64,000 nucleotides of DNA from Pandoraea fibrosis (GTDB taxonomy: Bacteria; Pseudomonadota; Gammaproteobacteria; Burkholderiales; Burkholderiaceae): the NCBI RefSeq assembly GCF_000807775.2, contig NZ_CP047385.1:5394001-5458000 (forward strand), given 5' to 3'. The translations under genes and the position numbers were made by a program. Of this stretch, positions 1-10,279 are shown one piece after another (positions within the stretch are counted from its first letter, which is position 1; every line of letters starts with the position of its first letter). The notes beneath the pieces are model-generated. The model saw only the letters and a program-made list of their open reading frames with translations, was not told the origin of the DNA and made no database searches.

Positions 1-43
1 CGGTAAACCCGGATGGCGATGACGTATACAGAAGCCTCACCGC

Positions 44-84
44 AAAAAGAAAAAGCCGTGCGGCTTTCACCGCACGGCTTTTTT
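44..84 (-). terminator. Intrinsic terminator of sdaA
   Basis: A perfect 9-bp stem (GCCGTGCGG at 55-63 with CCGCACGGC at 70-78, 6-nt loop) is flanked by an A-rich run at 44-54 and T6 at 79-84. Read on the minus strand it lies 21 nt after the sdaA stop and ends in a U-rich tract. It could work in both directions. Confidence 0.85.
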
Positions 85-104
85 CGTTCATCGCGACGAA
101 ACGC

Positions 105-1508
105 TCAGCACTCCACGATATTCACCGCCAAGCCACCGCGCGCCGTTTCCTTGTACTTCGTCTTCATGTCGGCACCGGTCTCGCGCATCGTCTTGATGAC
201 GGAGTCGAGTGACACATAGTGCGCGCCGTCACCGCGCAGCGCCATGCGTGCCGCGTTCACCGCCTTCACCGACGCCATCGCATTACGCTCGATGCACGGA
301 ATCTGCACCAGTCCGCCCACCGGATCGCACGTCAGACCAAGGTTGTGCTCCATGCCGATTTCCGCAGCGTTCTCAACTTGCTCGACCGTGCCGCCCTGCA
401 CCGCAGCGAGCGCCCCGGCAGCCATCGAGCACGCCACACCGACTTCGCCCTGACACCCCACTTCCGCGCCCGAGATCGACGCGTTGAGCTTGTACAGAAT
501 GCCGATGGCCCCGGCGGTCAGCAAGAAGTCGATCACGCCCTGCTCGTTCGCACCGTGCACGAAACGGTCGTAGTAGTGCAGTACCGACGGGATAATGCCG
601 GCCGCGCCGTTGGTCGGCGCCGTCACGACACGTCCACCGGCGGCGTTCTCTTCATTGACGGCAATCGCGTACAGGTTCACCCAGTCCATCACCGACAGCG
701 GATCGGACAATGTACGTTCAGCACGTTGCGTCAGTTGACGATACAACTCCGGCGCACGACGGCGCACATGCAACGGTCCCGGCAACTCGCCGTCGGCCTC
801 GTCGTTGCCGATACCGCAACCGCGCGTTACACACGACTGCATCACATGCCAGATGTTGAGCAAGCCGCGACGAATATCCTCTTCCGCCGTTTCGCCGTGA
901 TGCCAGACCTTTTCGTTCTCCCACATCAACTGCGCGATGCTCTTGCCACTCGCGCGGCACATCTCCAGCAGTTCCTTGCCCGTGCGGAACGGATACGGCA
1001 ATTGATCGTGCGCGGCAAGCACCTGCGCATTCGACGCACCGGCCGTCACGACGAAGCCACCGCCGACCGACAGGTAGCGCCCTTCGCGCAGCTTGTTACC
1101 GGCACCGTCGAAGGCATGGAATTTCATGCCGTTGGGGTGCTCCGCCATCGCCTCGCGACGGTAGAACACCATGTGCTCCTTCTCGACGAACGGCACTTCG
1201 TGCTTGCCGAGAATCGACAGCACCTTCGCACGACGCAGCGTCGCCAGACGTTCTCCGATCGTTGACGGATCGACGGTATCGGGCGCTTCGCCCATGAAAC
1301 CGAGCAACACGCCCTTGTCGGTGCCGTGGCCCTTGCCCGTGGCACCGAGCGAGCCGTACAGCTCGGCGCGCAGCGCCGCCACCTGCGGCAGCAGGCCGTC
1401 GCGCTCCAATCCCTGCACAAACATCAGCGCCGCGCGCATTGGCCCCACGGTATGCGAACTCGACGGTCCGATACCGATCTTGAATAAGTCGAAAACTGAA
1501 ACGGCCAT
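105..1508 (-). CDS. sdaA: L-serine ammonia-lyase (single-chain, iron-sulfur type)
   Basis: The 467-residue cytosolic enzyme deaminates L-serine to pyruvate and ammonia. The N-terminal [11 protein letters not shown] segment (about residues 14-24) is the usual serine-dehydratase beta-domain signature. C352, C394 and C405 have the spacing (42 and 11) expected of the three cysteines that hold the [4Fe-4S] cluster in SdaA/SdaB, within GCQGEVG, TCDPVGG and IPCIERN. The length is that of single-polypeptide proteobacterial forms, not the split Bacillus type. An AGGGA ribosome site sits just upstream of the ATG. It is downstream of gcvTHP on the same strand, which fits a route glycine to serine to pyruvate, but a strong terminator between gcvP and sdaA means it probably has its own promoter or is fed by read-through. 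Confidence 0.97.
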   Translation of the reverse strand: MAVSVFDLFKIGIGPSSSHTVGPMRAALMFVQGLERDGLLPQVAALRAELYGSLGATGKGHGTDKGVLLGFMGEAPDTVDPSTIGERLATLRRAKVLSILGKHEVPFVEKEHMVFYRREAMAEHPNGMKFHAFDGAGNKLREGRYLSVGGGFVVTAGASNAQVLAAHDQLPYPFRTGKELLEMCRASGKSIAQLMWENEKVWHHGETAEEDIRRGLLNIWHVMQSCVTRGCGIGNDEADGELPGPLHVRRRAPELYRQLTQRAERTLSDPLSVMDWVNLYAIAVNEENAAGGRVVTAPTNGAAGIIPSVLHYYDRFVHGANEQGVIDFLLTAGAIGILYKLNASISGAEVGCQGEVGVACSMAAGALAAVQGGTVEQVENAAEIGMEHNLGLTCDPVGGLVQIPCIERNAMASVKAVNAARMALRGDGAHYVSLDSVIKTMRETGADMKTKYKETARGGLAVNIVEC

Positions 1509-1591
1509 GGGGCTTCCCTGAAGTTCTGAAACGATTTTGTAACGCCACGAATGCCGTCAGGCTGACGCATCCGTGTTACATCCATAGAGAC

Positions 1592-1622
1592 AAAAAAGGG
1601 CCGGCAATGTTTCTGCCAGCCC
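1592..1622 (-). terminator. Intrinsic terminator between gcvP and sdaA
   Basis: On the minus strand a 9-bp stem (1614-1622 with 1598-1606, one G-U pair, 7-nt loop) is followed by T6 (1597-1592). It lies 26 nt beyond the gcvP stop and 84 nt before the sdaA start, so it should end most transcripts of the glycine cleavage operon. Confidence 0.85.
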
Positions 1623-1647
1623 CCGTTTGTCGAGATTTCGCGACGTT

Positions 1648-4575
1648 TTACTCGTAGTCGCTCATCGGTACGCAGGCGCAGAACAGGTTCCGGTCGCCGT
1701 AGACGTTATCGGCACGTCCCACCGGCGGCCAGTACTTGCGCTCGCGCAGTGCCTTCACCGGGTACGCAGCCTGACTGCGGGCGTAGGCGTGCGGCCATTC
1801 GTCCGCCGTCACGACGTCGGCCGTGTGCGGCGCGTGCTTGAGCGGATTGTCCTCGCGATCGGCACGACCCTCTTCCACCGCGCGGATTTCCTCGCGGATC
1901 GCGACCATCGCTTCGATGAAGCGGTCGAGTTCGTGCTTCGATTCCGACTCGGTCGGCTCGACCATCAGCGTGCCCGGCACCGGGAAGCTCATCGTCGGCG
2001 CGTGGAAACCGAAGTCCATCAGGCGCTTCGCAACGTCGTCCACGGTGATGCCGCTGGTGTCCTTGAGCGGACGCAGATCCAGAATGCACTCGTGCGCGAC
2101 GAGGCCGCCCGGGCCCGAGTACAGCACCGGGTAATGCGGTGCAAGCTTCTTCGCGAGGTAGTTCGCATTGAGGATGGCCGTTTCCGTCGCGGCCGTCAGC
2201 CCCTGCGCGCCCATCATGGCAACGTACATCCACGAGATCGGCAGAATCGACGCCGAACCGTATGGCGCGGCCGACACAGCACCGATGCCGTCAGCGTCGC
2301 GCGAATAGCCCGTCGAGCGCTGATTCGGCAGGAACTGGGCCAGATGTGCGCCCACGGCCACCGGCCCCACGCCCGGGCCGCCACCGCCGTGCGGGATGCA
2401 GAATGTCTTGTGCAGGTTCAGATGCGAGACGTCGCCACCGAACTCGCCCGGTGCGCACAGGCCCACCATCGCGTTCATGTTCGCGCCGTCGACATACACC
2501 TGACCGCCGTTCGCATGCACGATCTCGCAGATCTGACGGGCACCGGCTTCGAACACGCCGTGCGTGGACGGGTACGTCATCATGATCGCGGCCAGACGAT
2601 CACGATGCTGCTCGGCCTTCGCCTGCAGATCGGCCAGATCGACGTTGCCGTTCGCGTCGCACGCAACCACCACGACCTGCATGCCGGCCATCTGCGCCGA
2701 CGCCGGGTTCGTGCCGTGCGCGGAGGCGGGGATCAGGCAGATGTCGCGATGCGCTTCACCGCGCGACGCGTGATACGCCTGGATGATGAGCAGACCGGCG
2801 TACTCGCCCTGCGAGCCGGCGTTCGGTTGCAGCGACACGGCCGCGTAGCCGGTGGCCGCCACCAGCATCTGCTCGAGCTGATCGATCATCGAGCGATAGC
2901 CGACCGTTTGTTCCGTCGGGGCGAACGGGTGAATCTGACCGAATTCCGGCCAGGTCACCGGCAGCATTTCCGAGGTGGCGTTGAGCTTCATCGTGCACGA
3001 ACCGAGCGGAATCATCGTGCGGTCGAGCGCCAGATCCTTGTCCGACAGGCTGCGCAGGTAACGCAGCATTTCGTGTTCGGAGTGATAACGGTTGAATACC
3101 GGGTGCGTCAGGTATTGGCTTTGACGCGCGAGCGCCAGCGGATACCCGTTCGACACCGTGGCTTCGATGGCGTCGAAGTCCAGCGAGACAGCGCTCTTGC
3201 CGAGGCCTTCGGCTACCACTTCCCACAGCGCGATCACGTCGTCACGGGTGCTCGTCTCGTCGAGCGAGATGCCCACGGTGTTGTCGTCTTCGCGACGCAG
3301 GTTGAAGCGGCGTGCGGCGGCCACCGTATGGACGGTATCGGCACGGCCGCTCACCGGCACGGTGAGCGTGTCGAAGAACGTGGCGTTGCGCGGGGCGGCG
3401 CCCAGCGTGGTGAGACCGGCGGCCAGCACGGCCGTCAGACGATGCACACGCTCGGCGATGACACGCAGCCCCTGCGGGCCATGATACGCGGCGTACATGC
3501 TGGCCATGATGGCGAGCAATGCCTGTGCGGTACAGATATTCGACGTCGCCTTCTCGCGGCGAATGTGTTGTTCGCGCGTTTGCAGCGCCAGACGCAGGGC
3601 AGGCTTGCCTTGCGAATCGACCGACACGCCGACCAGACGGCCCGGCATCGAGCGCTTGAGCTCGTCGCGCGTGGCCAGATACGCCGCGTGCGGGCCACCG
3701 AAGCCCATCGGCACGCCAAAACGCTGGCTGTTACCGACGGCCACGTCGGCCCCCCACTCGCCCGGGGGCGTGAGCAGCGTGAGCGACAGCAGATCGGCGG
3801 CAGCGATCAGCATGCCGCCCTTGGCATGGATCGCATCGGCCAGCGCGCGGTAATCGCGCACGTCGCCGCCCACACCGGGGTATTGCACCAGCACGCCGAA
3901 GGCATCGACTTCGGTGGCGGCGGCCACCGGGCCGATCTGGACCTCAATGCCCAGCGGCTTGGCACGCGTTTGCACCACTTCGATGGTCTGCGGCAGCACG
4001 TCGTCGGCCACGAAGAACGTGTTCGACTTCGACTTGCCCGTGCGCTTGACCAGTGTCATCGCCTCGGCGGCAGCGGTCGCTTCGTCGAGCATCGACGCGT
4101 TGGCGATCGCCAGCCCCGTCATGTCGATGATCATCTGCTGGTAGTTGAGCAGCGCTTCGAGGCGGCCCTGCGAGATTTCCGGCTGATACGGGGTGTAGGC
4201 CGTGTACCAGGCCGGGTTCTCGAGCACGTTGCGCAGGATCACGCCCGGCGTGAACGTGTTGAAGTAGCCCTGACCGATGAACGACTTGAAGACCTGATTC
4301 TGGTCGGCGAGCGCGCGCAATTGCGCCAGCGCCTGCGACTCGGTTTTCGGCGCAGCGAACTGGCCGAGCGACGTGGCGAACTGGCCGCTGTCGCGGCGAA
4401 TCGATGCGGGAACGACCGCGTCGATCAGTGCGGCGCGCGAGGCATAACCCAGTTCGGCGAGCATCGCCTGTTGTTCGGGGGTGTCCGGGCCGATGTGGCG
4501 CGCGGAGAAGTTATCGCGCTGCTCAAGCTCGGCGAGCGAGCGGCGCGGGGCTTGCAGGTCAGTCAAAGCATTCAT
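1648..4575 (-). CDS. gcvP: Glycine dehydrogenase (decarboxylating), P-protein
   Basis: This 975-residue protein is the full-length homodimeric-type P-protein of the glycine cleavage system. It uses PLP to decarboxylate glycine and transfers the aminomethyl group to the lipoyl arm of GcvH. The PLP lysine lies in the [17 protein letters not shown] segment (K723), followed by the glycine-rich loop typical of the family. The start [23 protein letters not shown] resembles other beta-proteobacterial P-proteins in placing the EQRDNFxxRHIGP block near residue 20. It is the third gene of gcvT-gcvH-gcvP, 111 nt after gcvH, and is followed by a terminator. Expression should respond to glycine through the riboswitch ahead of gcvT. 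Confidence 0.98.
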   Translation of the reverse strand: MNALTDLQAPRRSLAELEQRDNFSARHIGPDTPEQQAMLAELGYASRAALIDAVVPASIRRDSGQFATSLGQFAAPKTESQALAQLRALADQNQVFKSFIGQGYFNTFTPGVILRNVLENPAWYTAYTPYQPEISQGRLEALLNYQQMIIDMTGLAIANASMLDEATAAAEAMTLVKRTGKSKSNTFFVADDVLPQTIEVVQTRAKPLGIEVQIGPVAAATEVDAFGVLVQYPGVGGDVRDYRALADAIHAKGGMLIAAADLLSLTLLTPPGEWGADVAVGNSQRFGVPMGFGGPHAAYLATRDELKRSMPGRLVGVSVDSQGKPALRLALQTREQHIRREKATSNICTAQALLAIMASMYAAYHGPQGLRVIAERVHRLTAVLAAGLTTLGAAPRNATFFDTLTVPVSGRADTVHTVAAARRFNLRREDDNTVGISLDETSTRDDVIALWEVVAEGLGKSAVSLDFDAIEATVSNGYPLALARQSQYLTHPVFNRYHSEHEMLRYLRSLSDKDLALDRTMIPLGSCTMKLNATSEMLPVTWPEFGQIHPFAPTEQTVGYRSMIDQLEQMLVAATGYAAVSLQPNAGSQGEYAGLLIIQAYHASRGEAHRDICLIPASAHGTNPASAQMAGMQVVVVACDANGNVDLADLQAKAEQHRDRLAAIMMTYPSTHGVFEAGARQICEIVHANGGQVYVDGANMNAMVGLCAPGEFGGDVSHLNLHKTFCIPHGGGGPGVGPVAVGAHLAQFLPNQRSTGYSRDADGIGAVSAAPYGSASILPISWMYVAMMGAQGLTAATETAILNANYLAKKLAPHYPVLYSGPGGLVAHECILDLRPLKDTSGITVDDVAKRLMDFGFHAPTMSFPVPGTLMVEPTESESKHELDRFIEAMVAIREEIRAVEEGRADREDNPLKHAPHTADVVTADEWPHAYARSQAAYPVKALRERKYWPPVGRADNVYGDRNLFCACVPMSDYE

Positions 4576-4686
4576 GGGTCAAATCTCTCGTTCGATCACG
4601 GCAAGTGACGGCGGGGTATGACGGGCACAACGTCAACGCAGACGGCGCCGGGAGAACCGGGGTTCCCACGGCGCCGCGCGTCGTCA

Positions 4687-5070
4687 TCAGCCGCCGATCT
4701 TCTTGGCGTATTGCTCGGCGCTCAGCAGCTTGTCAAGCTCGGCAACGTTCGACGGCTTCACGCGGAACAGCCAGTTGTCGTAAGCGTCGCTATTGACCAG
4801 ATCCGGCGAGCCCGACACTTCCGTGTTGGTCTCGATGATCTCGCCGCTGACCGGCGAGTGGACGTCAGCCGCAGCCTTGACCGATTCGATCACGGTCGAT
4901 GCCTCATCGGCGGCCACCACGCGGCCGGTATCCGGCAGCTCGACGAACACGATGTCGCCCAGGGACTCCTGTGCGAAATCGGTGATGCCCACGGTCACGG
5001 TGCCGTCGGCTTCGAGGCGAGCCCATTCGTCGGACTCGGTGTACTTCAGTTTATCGGGGATATTCGCCAT
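4687..5070 (-). CDS. gcvH: Glycine cleavage system H protein
   Basis: The 127-residue lipoyl carrier shuttles the aminomethyl and reduced dithiol intermediates between GcvP, GcvT and lipoamide dehydrogenase. The lipoylation site is K65 in the [17 protein letters not shown] segment, the family signature. The N terminus ([13 protein letters not shown]) and C-terminal [10 protein letters not shown] are also typical, and length matches the family. A CGGAGCG ribosome site precedes the ATG. It sits 78 nt after gcvT and 111 nt before gcvP on the same transcript. Confidence 0.98.
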   Translation of the reverse strand: MANIPDKLKYTESDEWARLEADGTVTVGITDFAQESLGDIVFVELPDTGRVVAADEASTVIESVKAAADVHSPVSGEIIETNTEVSGSPDLVNSDAYDNWLFRVKPSNVAELDKLLSAEQYAKKIGG

Positions 5071-5148
5071 GTTGACGCTCCGGGATTCAGTGTTTGGGGT
5101 ATTCGGTTATCGGTATTTCGTGTCGCCGCACCGTGGCGCCGATCTTTC

Positions 5149-6255
5149 TTAGGCCACCACGGCCTTGCCGTGACGCACGAACGGTAATTTGACCACACGT
5201 GCGGGCAATTGCTTGTCACGAATTTGCACATGGACGATGGCGCCGTCCGGCACACCCTTCGGCAGGCGGGCAAATGCAATCGATTGTTGAAGGCTCGGGC
5301 TGAACGTGCCGCTGGTGATTTCGCCATCGCCCGCCTCGGTCACCACGACCTGATGCGCGCGCAGCACTCCGCCCTTGCCGTCGAGCACGAGGCCCGCGAA
5401 GCGCCACGTCTGACCGCGCGAGAGCAAAGAATCCTTGCCGACGAACGTGCGCTCGCTTTCCTTCTCGACCGTCCAGCCGAGGCCGGCATCGAGCGGCGAC
5501 ACGTCGTCGTCCATGTCCTGACCGTACAGATTCATGCCGGCCTCCAGACGCAGCGTGTCGCGCGCCCCCAGCCCGGCCGGGCGCACGCCCACCGCGACCA
5601 GCGCGTTCCACAGCGCCGCCACATGGTCGGCGTTCACGATGACTTCGAAGCCGTCTTCGCCGGTGTAGCCGGTGCGCGCGATCATCAATTCGCCGAACGG
5701 GGTGTCCTTGGCGAATGCCGCGTTGAACGGCTTGAGCGCTTCGCTCACGTCCTGACTGCCCGGCACGGCTTGCCAGAGCTTGGCGCGTGCATTCGGGCCC
5801 TGCACGGCAACGATGGACAGATCGCGGCGTGGGGTGATCGTCAGGCTGTAGTCGCCGTGGGCGTTGAGCTGACCGAGCCAGGCGAGATCCTTGTCGGCCG
5901 TGCCGGCGTTCACTACAACACGGAACCAGTCTTCGGCGATGAAATAGATGATGAGGTCGTCGATCACACCGCCGCTCGGGTTGAGCATGCAGGTGTAGAG
6001 CGCCTTGCCCGGGGTTTGCAGCTTGTCGACGTTATTGGCAACGGCGAAACGCAGGAATTCGCGGCAGCTCGGGCCATGCAGATCGACCACACACATGTGC
6101 GAGACGTCGAACATACCGGCGTCGGTGCGCACGGCGTTGTGCTCTTCGATCTGGGAGCCGTAGTTCACGGGCATGTCCCAGCCGCCGAAATCGACCATGC
6201 GGGCGCCGGCAGCGCGGTGCGTATCGTTGAGCGGAGTACGTTTGAGTTCGGTCAT
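5149..6255 (-). CDS. gcvT: Glycine cleavage system T protein (aminomethyltransferase)
   Basis: The 368-residue tetrahydrofolate-dependent enzyme releases ammonia from the aminomethyl-lipoyl GcvH and forms 5,10-methylene-THF. The [10 protein letters not shown] segment (around residues 95-104) contains the catalytic aspartate of the family, and NLYGQDMD with SPLDAGLGW is the conserved central motif. Length is normal. It is the first gene of the operon; its roughly 380-nt leader holds a tandem glycine riboswitch and a long-stem terminator. The Shine-Dalgarno sequence before the ATG is weak, so the start is taken from the family alignment ([20 protein letters not shown]). Confidence 0.97.
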   Translation of the reverse strand: MTELKRTPLNDTHRAAGARMVDFGGWDMPVNYGSQIEEHNAVRTDAGMFDVSHMCVVDLHGPSCREFLRFAVANNVDKLQTPGKALYTCMLNPSGGVIDDLIIYFIAEDWFRVVVNAGTADKDLAWLGQLNAHGDYSLTITPRRDLSIVAVQGPNARAKLWQAVPGSQDVSEALKPFNAAFAKDTPFGELMIARTGYTGEDGFEVIVNADHVAALWNALVAVGVRPAGLGARDTLRLEAGMNLYGQDMDDDVSPLDAGLGWTVEKESERTFVGKDSLLSRGQTWRFAGLVLDGKGGVLRAHQVVVTEAGDGEITSGTFSPSLQQSIAFARLPKGVPDGAIVHVQIRDKQLPARVVKLPFVRHGKAVVA

Positions 6256-6318
6256 CGGAGCGTCGGGGCCTCAGAGGCACAAGGGTCAGGGATTTCGGAA
6301 AACACTGTCCGAAAACGC

Positions 6319-6410
6319 AAAAAGGGGTCATCTCGACGACCGGCACTTTTCGCGTCCGACGCGTGCTTGTGCACGAATCCGGCGCAATGCCAGTTGGCGA
6401 GATGACCCCT
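6319..6410 (-). terminator. Terminator-like expression platform of the glycine riboswitch
   Basis: A perfect 13-bp stem pairs 6398-6410 with 6323-6335. Read on the minus strand the second arm ends in T5 followed by GCG and T4. The 62-nt loop contains its own hairpin (about 6356-6384). The first arm begins only 12 nt after the end of the second aptamer core, the usual place for a transcriptional switch. No alternative anti-terminator was folded, so the mechanism is inferred from position. Confidence 0.75.
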
Positions 6411-6640
6411 CTGTCCTTGGTACCTGAGAGATTGCCCGGAGCGTGCAACGCGCGATGCGCCATGCTGCACTGACCGGCCCCTTCGGTGGGTTGTTCGCGT
6501 GGCCTGCACGCCGCAACCGCTCTCCAGAGATCGAAGGCAAAGCCTTCGGCGCGGACGGTCCTTGATGCCTGAGAGTTTGTGGGTATTACCCCTTCGGCGG
6601 CGCCGGCATGTGCTTCCCGGTGCGCTCTCCCGACCACGCT
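6411..6640 (-). ncRNA. Tandem glycine riboswitch (two aptamers)
   Basis: Read on the minus strand, aptamer 1 (about 6640-6555) has GGGAGAG, then CGCCGAAGGGG, then CTCTCAGGCA and AAGGAC. Aptamer 2 (about 6530-6411) repeats GGAGAG, CACCGAAGGGG, CTCTCAGGTA and AAGGACAG. These are the conserved blocks of the glycine riboswitch family, in the right order and spacing, with a short linker between the two copies. It lies ahead of gcvT, where such switches usually turn on glycine cleavage when glycine is plentiful. The element is followed directly by a terminator stem. Confidence 0.95.
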
Positions 6641-6793
6641 CGCGCACTTTACGGGGAAAGCGCAGGACTGTCAATTTGGCGCAGGCTGCCTGAGTGCGAA
6701 TCGGTGCGGCGCACCGCCCGGCGGGCATCTCCGGCTGGTCGGCGTGCCGTGGAAGCGCCAGTCAATTTTGATCGCGCTGCGCGTGATTCCTGC

Positions 6794-7780
6794 TCAGCGC
6801 GACTCGCCCGGATTCGTGCCCGCCGGACAGCCGTCCTTCCCCCAGCGGCCATTACAGACCGCCCAGATACAGCGCTGCTTCGGTATCACCTCGTACCAGC
6901 GATAGCGTTCGCATTGCGCGAGCGCTGCGGCAATCGTGGCGGCCGCCGCCGGGGCCGATGCCGCACTCGCGGCTGCGGGCTGATGCTGCGCTTCGGCAGC
7001 GATCGGGCCGATGTCGTTATTGTCGTAGTGTGCGGGAAGATCGGCATTGGCCATGGGCCGAGGCGTGCTGCCACCGGCATCGCGACGGCTGAGCAATTGC
7101 ATCATGTCGTCCGGGGTGTCGTGGCGAGCGGGGGCCAGTGACGTCGCCGCAGCCGTCAGCGCGGCGGTCGCGGCCGAGGCGGTCAGCGGCGCCGGCTGGC
7201 TGGCGGCGGCAACGTCGGCGGCGGCGCCGGAAGCGGCCGCATCAACGGCGGCCAGTGCCTGCGCACGCGCCAGTGCAGCAGACGCTTCGCTCTCGCCAGC
7301 GCCAGTAGTCACAGCAGTAGCGGCTGTGTTGCCCGACGCGACGGTGGGCGGCGCATCTATCGGCGCGCCGAAGGGCGTGACGGCAATCCCGCCCGGCGGC
7401 TTCGGGGCAGGGTCGACATACGGGGCACGCAGGTTCCACCAGATGCCGAGCAACGCGACGGCGGCAAAGATCGCGGTGCCGAGTACCAGCGCGCCATTGA
7501 GCCAGCCGGGCGATTCGCCCCGCTCACGTTTGACGCGCCGCTTCGGCGCCTCATCCGGCGCGCCTGCCGTGGACGTCGATGGCGCCGTGCCGGCGCGCGC
7601 CCCTGACATGGGCGCGTTGCCGGACGCACCCACAACAGCGTCGAGCGCGCCAGCGCCTGCGGCGCCCGTCACCCGACGGTCATCCCGAAAACCGGGTTCG
7701 GCATCCGCGAGTTTCGCACCGCACTTCACACAGTACGGCGCACGCGGCGCGTTGTTCGTCCCACAGGTTGGACATTGCAC
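6794..7780 (-). CDS. Zinc-ribbon single-pass membrane protein of unknown function
   Basis: I chose the GTG at 7780 because the protein then starts QCPTCG, directly at a zinc-ribbon pair (CPTCG and CVKCG, 12 residues apart), and a GGTGGGG ribosome site precedes it; length is 328 residues. A hydrophobic segment (ALVLGTAIFAAVALLGIWW) around residue 100 follows a basic KRRVKRERG stretch, suggesting a cytoplasmic zinc ribbon and an exported remainder. The middle is alanine- and threonine-rich low complexity. The C terminus holds a compact cysteine cluster (CERYRWYE, QRCIWAVC, DGCPAG). Zinc-ribbon N termini of this kind are common on bacterial membrane proteins, but the full protein is not recognised. 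It is divergent from the helicase gene. Confidence 0.75.
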   Translation of the reverse strand: MQCPTCGTNNAPRAPYCVKCGAKLADAEPGFRDDRRVTGAAGAGALDAVVGASGNAPMSGARAGTAPSTSTAGAPDEAPKRRVKRERGESPGWLNGALVLGTAIFAAVALLGIWWNLRAPYVDPAPKPPGGIAVTPFGAPIDAPPTVASGNTAATAVTTGAGESEASAALARAQALAAVDAAASGAAADVAAASQPAPLTASAATAALTAAATSLAPARHDTPDDMMQLLSRRDAGGSTPRPMANADLPAHYDNNDIGPIAAEAQHQPAAASAASAPAAAATIAAALAQCERYRWYEVIPKQRCIWAVCNGRWGKDGCPAGTNPGESR

Positions 7781-7810
7781 GGCGACCCCACCACGATGGC
7801 AACGTTTTTT

Positions 7811-7816
7811 ATTATA
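7811..7816 (-). promoter_or_regulatory. Candidate -10 box for the zinc-ribbon gene
   Basis: Minus-strand TATAAT lies 30 nt upstream of the GTG start of the zinc-ribbon gene. No convincing -35 box is seen at 16-18 nt, so this rests on the -10 alone. Confidence 0.4.
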
Positions 7817-8048
7817 GGCACCGCGTCTCCCCCGACGCCAGCGTGCAGCGCGAACCCTGCGGCGAGGCGTCGCGCCAGCCCCACAGTGGGGAGCCACGCG
7901 AGCGCCACGGTGTCACGGCCATGCACACCCCGCGTGATAGACTTGCCCACCCCTTGGCGCTTGCCAACTTCGATGCCCGTGCCGGCGCGCGCCCACCGCG
8001 GCTCACGCGTGCCCGCCGATCGCTGCTCATATCCCACCGTTTCACGCC

Positions 8049-10154
8049 ATGTCGTCTTTTCCGCTCAATCCTGCCCAGAACGAAGCCACGCATTATTTCG
8101 ATGGCCCATGCCTCGTGCTGGCCGGCGCGGGGAGTGGCAAGACGCGCGTCATCACGCAGAAAATCGCGTGGCTGATCGAAACGAAGGGATTCGAGCCGAA
8201 GCACATCGCCGCCGTGACCTTCACGAACAAGGCCGCTGCCGAAATGCGCGAGCGCGTGGCCAAGCAGCTCGAAGGCAAGACACTCAGCACCCCAGGCAAA
8301 GAGGGCCGAAAGGTGCCGGTCAATCAGCTCACGATCTGTACCTTTCACTCGCTGGGCGTACAGATTTTGCGACGCGAGGCGGAGAACGTCGGACTGAAGC
8401 CGCAGTTCTCGATCCTCGACTCGGACGACTGCTTCGGCCTGATTCAGGAACAACTCGGCACGACCGACAAGGCGATGATCCGCGGCGTGCAGACGGCGAT
8501 CTCGCTCTGGAAGAACGGACTGGTCACGCCCGAGACGGCACTGGCCGCCGCCGAGACTGCCGACGAACACCAGGCCGCGCTCGTCTATCGCAATTACATG
8601 GCTACGTTGCAGGCCTATCAGGCCGTCGATTTCGACGACCTCATCCGTCTGCCTGCCGAACTGTTCGCCCGCGACGAAGACGTGCGCGATCGCTGGCAGA
8701 ACAAGCTGCGCTATCTGCTCATCGACGAGTATCAGGACACCAACACCTGCCAGTACCTGCTGCTCAAGCTGCTGGCGGGCCCGCGTGCGGCGTTCACCGC
8801 CGTGGGCGACGACGATCAGGCGATCTACGGCTGGCGCGGCGCGACGCTGGAAAACCTCAAGCAGTTGCAGGTGGACTTCCCCACGCTCAAGGTCATCAAG
8901 CTGGAGCAAAACTATCGTTCGACGTCGCGCATCCTGACGGCGGCGAACAACGTCATCGCGAAGAATCCGAAAATCTTCGAGAAGAAGCTGTGGAGTGAGC
9001 ACGGACTCGGCGATCCGATCACCGTCACGGCAATGAACGACGAAGAGCACGAGGCTGAGTCGGTGGTGTTTCGTCTGTCGGCACACAAGTTCGAGCGCCG
9101 CGCCGAGTTTCGCGACTACGCCATCCTCTATCGCGGCAACCATCAGGCGCGCATCTTCGAACAGGTGTTGCGGCGCGAGCGCATCCCTTATGTGCTCTCC
9201 GGCGGTCAGTCATTCTTCGACAAGGCGGAAATCAAGGATTTGTGCGCGTATCTTCGCTTGCTGGCCAATCCCGACGACGATCCCGCGTTCATTCGTGCGG
9301 TGACCACGCCGCGCCGTGGTGTGGGCAGCACCACGCTCGAAGTCCTCGGCAGCTTCGCCGGGCAGGCGAAGGTCTCGCTGTTCGAAGCCGTCTATATGGG
9401 GGCGGTCGAAGCGCGCTTGCAGCCTCGCCAACTCGAACCGCTGCGGGCCTTCTGCGATTTCATTCAGCGCATCGCGGCGCGAGCGGCGCGCGACCCGGCC
9501 AACGAGGTCATCGATGACCTGATGGAAGGCATTCACTACGAGGCGTATCTGTACGACACGTTCGACGAGCGTCAGGCGCAGTCGCGCTGGACCACCGTGC
9601 TCGAGTTCCTCGAATGGATGAAGCGCAAGGGCACGCGTGCCAGCGGCGCAGATGCCGCCGGTCTCGACAACCCCGACGATCTGGACGACGACGCCAAAAG
9701 CCTGATGGAACTCACCCAGACCATCGCCCTGATGTCGATGCTCGAAGGCCGCGACGGCGACGATCCCGATGCGGTGCGTCTGTCAACGTTGCACGCCTCG
9801 AAGGGGCTGGAGTATCCGCACGTATTTCTCGTTGGTGTGGAAGAAGGCATCCTGCCGCACATTCGCGAGGATGAGGAAGTCACCGCCGAGAAGATCGAAG
9901 AAGAGCGCCGCCTGATGTATGTGGGCATCACGCGGGCGCAGCGCACGTTGCAACTGTCGTGGTGCAAGAAGCGCAAACGGGCGCGGGAGACGTTCTCCTG
10001 CGAAGTGTCGCGTTTCGTGCCGGAGATGCAACTCGACGAAGCGCCGCCCCCGCCCCCTGAAGACGCGCCCATGTCGCCGAAAGATCGCCTCGCGAGCCTC
10101 AAGGCCATGCTCGCCGGTGGCAGCAACAAGACGCCATCATCGTCGGGCGCCTGA
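8049..10154 (+). CDS. rep: UvrD/Rep-family ATP-dependent DNA helicase
   Basis: This 701-residue superfamily 1A 3'-5' helicase most resembles Rep. The Walker A motif AGAGSGKT is at residues 25-32, preceded by the Q motif LNPAQNEA. Further motifs are TFTNKAAAEM (Ia), LIDEYQDTN (II), GDDDQAIYGWRGA (III), QNYRST (IV), LSTLHASKGLEYPHVFLVG (V) and EERRLMYVGITRAQ (VI), all intact. Rep assists replication forks and displaces bound proteins; UvrD is the main alternative, but the length and the LNPAQ opening favour Rep. The C terminus (from about 660) is a short proline-rich tail. It is a single gene, divergent from the zinc-ribbon gene. Confidence 0.93.
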   Translation: MSSFPLNPAQNEATHYFDGPCLVLAGAGSGKTRVITQKIAWLIETKGFEPKHIAAVTFTNKAAAEMRERVAKQLEGKTLSTPGKEGRKVPVNQLTICTFHSLGVQILRREAENVGLKPQFSILDSDDCFGLIQEQLGTTDKAMIRGVQTAISLWKNGLVTPETALAAAETADEHQAALVYRNYMATLQAYQAVDFDDLIRLPAELFARDEDVRDRWQNKLRYLLIDEYQDTNTCQYLLLKLLAGPRAAFTAVGDDDQAIYGWRGATLENLKQLQVDFPTLKVIKLEQNYRSTSRILTAANNVIAKNPKIFEKKLWSEHGLGDPITVTAMNDEEHEAESVVFRLSAHKFERRAEFRDYAILYRGNHQARIFEQVLRRERIPYVLSGGQSFFDKAEIKDLCAYLRLLANPDDDPAFIRAVTTPRRGVGSTTLEVLGSFAGQAKVSLFEAVYMGAVEARLQPRQLEPLRAFCDFIQRIAARAARDPANEVIDDLMEGIHYEAYLYDTFDERQAQSRWTTVLEFLEWMKRKGTRASGADAAGLDNPDDLDDDAKSLMELTQTIALMSMLEGRDGDDPDAVRLSTLHASKGLEYPHVFLVGVEEGILPHIREDEEVTAEKIEEERRLMYVGITRAQRTLQLSWCKKRKRARETFSCEVSRFVPEMQLDEAPPPPPEDAPMSPKDRLASLKAMLAGGSNKTPSSSGA

Positions 10155-10186
10155 CGTCATCCTGCGTGCCTTGCGCACAAACGAAT

Positions 10187-10206
10187 AGCCCCCGCGTGCG
10201 GGGGCT
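10187..10206 (+). terminator. Possible terminator after rep
   Basis: A perfect 7-bp GC stem (AGCCCCC with GGGGGCT, 6-nt loop) lies 32 nt after the rep stop, but no T-run follows, so termination is uncertain. Confidence 0.3.
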
Positions 10207-10279
10207 GGCTTGAGGAACGGCGACATCCGACCGGGGCTGTCTGCGGCGGTAGGGCGTACCGTGAAGTCAATGCTTGCTG

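Noticed and set aside
1627..4608. 993-codon open frame opposite gcvP
   Set aside because: It is the antisense shadow of gcvP created by GC-rich third positions; its product is Arg/His-rich and unlike any protein family I recognise.
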